Of a DNA stretch of 64,000 bases, positions 63,782 to 64,000 are shown in pieces; within the stretch, counting starts at the first letter, position 1; every line of letters starts with the position of its first letter. Source of the stretch: Sulfuricaulis limicola (GTDB lineage Bacteria > Pseudomonadota > Gammaproteobacteria > Acidiferrobacterales > Sulfurifustaceae); contig NZ_AP014879.1 in NCBI RefSeq assembly GCF_002355735.1, forward strand, positions 1,178,001 to 1,242,000. Direction: 5' to 3'. The translations under genes and the position numbers were made by a program. Below the pieces are notes generated by a model that saw nothing but the letters and a program-made list of their open reading frames with translations, ran no database searches and was not told the origin of the DNA.

Positions 63782-64000
63782 GTGAATTATTTTATCAGCC
63801 TGATCCTCAGTTTTGGTCTGGCAGCATGGCTGACGCGGAGATTCTGTAATCCGGGCTCACGATTTCATGTTCTGGACCACCCCAATGAGCGTTCGTTGCA
63901 TCTGCGGCCTGTGCCACGGAGTGGCGGCCTTGCGATCCTTGCAGGTATTGTCGCGGGCATGTCTTTCGTCGCATGGCGCTTCAACTGCGAAGATGGTTTT
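63782..64000 (+). CDS. WecA/WbpL-type glycosyl-1-phosphate transferase, N-terminal part only
   Basis: From a GTG at 63782 the frame reads NYFISLILSFGLAAWLTRRF (first membrane helix) and then RFHVLDHPNERSLHLRPVPRSGGLAILAGIVAGMSFVAW. The DHPNERSLH...PVPRSGG block is diagnostic of the MraY/WecA/WbpL family of polytopic transferases that place the first sugar phosphate on undecaprenyl phosphate. The gene runs off the right edge after 73 codons. Its position after a WbpV-like reductase supports a UDP-QuiNAc/FucNAc starter sugar. Confidence 0.9.
   Translation, partial: MNYFISLILSFGLAAWLTRRFCNPGSRFHVLDHPNERSLHLRPVPRSGGLAILAGIVAGMSFVAWRFNCEDGF

Overview
The window is a high-GC bacterial chromosome segment, almost certainly from a gammaproteobacterium. 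The core order (HAD phosphatase - ubiG - TRZ/ATZ deaminase - mtnA - gyrA - serC - pheA - hisC - tyrA - aroA - cmk - rpsA - ihfB, followed at once by a surface-polysaccharide locus) is the order I know from Pseudomonas aeruginosa around its O-antigen locus. However, tyrA and aroA are separate here, serA is inserted, and the flanking genes look non-pseudomonad. An uncultured or Acidiferrobacterales-like lineage is possible, but the sequence alone does not settle it.

Region 1 (1-4750, minus strand): response regulator/diguanylate cyclase (cut by the window edge), rmuC, a Gph/MupP-type phosphatase, ubiG and mtaD, mostly overlapping. Region 2 (4.9-8.7 kb): an nfeD-slipin pair with a clear terminator, a convergent OmpA-like lipoprotein/porin-domain gene, and mtnA. 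Region 3 (8.9-24.1 kb): housekeeping genes gyrA, serC, serA, pheA, hisC, tyrA, aroA, cmk, rpsA, ihfB, lapA, lapB and pyrF. Three families of intergenic hairpin repeats sit between them. tyrA and aroA lie in the same frame, separated by a single TAA.

Region 4 (24.2-28.8 kb): heptose kinase and epimerase genes (rfaE1, hldD), a TviB-type sugar dehydrogenase, an RfaH/NusG-type antiterminator and a MarR-like EPS-associated regulator. The regulator's start codon lies inside a perfect 19-bp palindrome. A 19-bp perfect hairpin and then an ops element (GGCGGTAGCGTGC), the known RfaH recruitment site, precede the next operon.

Region 5 (28.9-64 kb, running off the right edge): one very long, tightly overlapping plus-strand polysaccharide operon. 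It encodes UDP-GlcA epimerase, GDP-mannose, 4-keto-6-deoxymannose, fucose and probably perosamine synthesis. It also encodes a flippase-like ABC transporter and a nonulosonic (legionaminic-type) acid pathway (legB, legC, legG, legI, ptmE, legF, ptmA-like). A glutamine-fed amidotransferase module (WbpG/PseA/PtmG-like enzyme with HisH2 and HisF2) predicts an acetamidino sugar, and a methyltransferase may N-methylate it. A PHP hydrolase / ATP-grasp / epimerase trio of unknown job is embedded in this pathway, as is an internally deleted nitrilase relic. The right part carries a kinase-like protein, a PhyH-like dioxygenase, a cupin, several glycosyltransferases and the start of a WecA/WbpL-type initiating transferase. 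The 48-60 kb stretch is visibly more AT-rich than the core, as expected for a laterally acquired, variable surface-glycan locus. The RfaH-like protein, the ops site and the uninterrupted operon fit together as a processive-antitermination control system for the whole locus.
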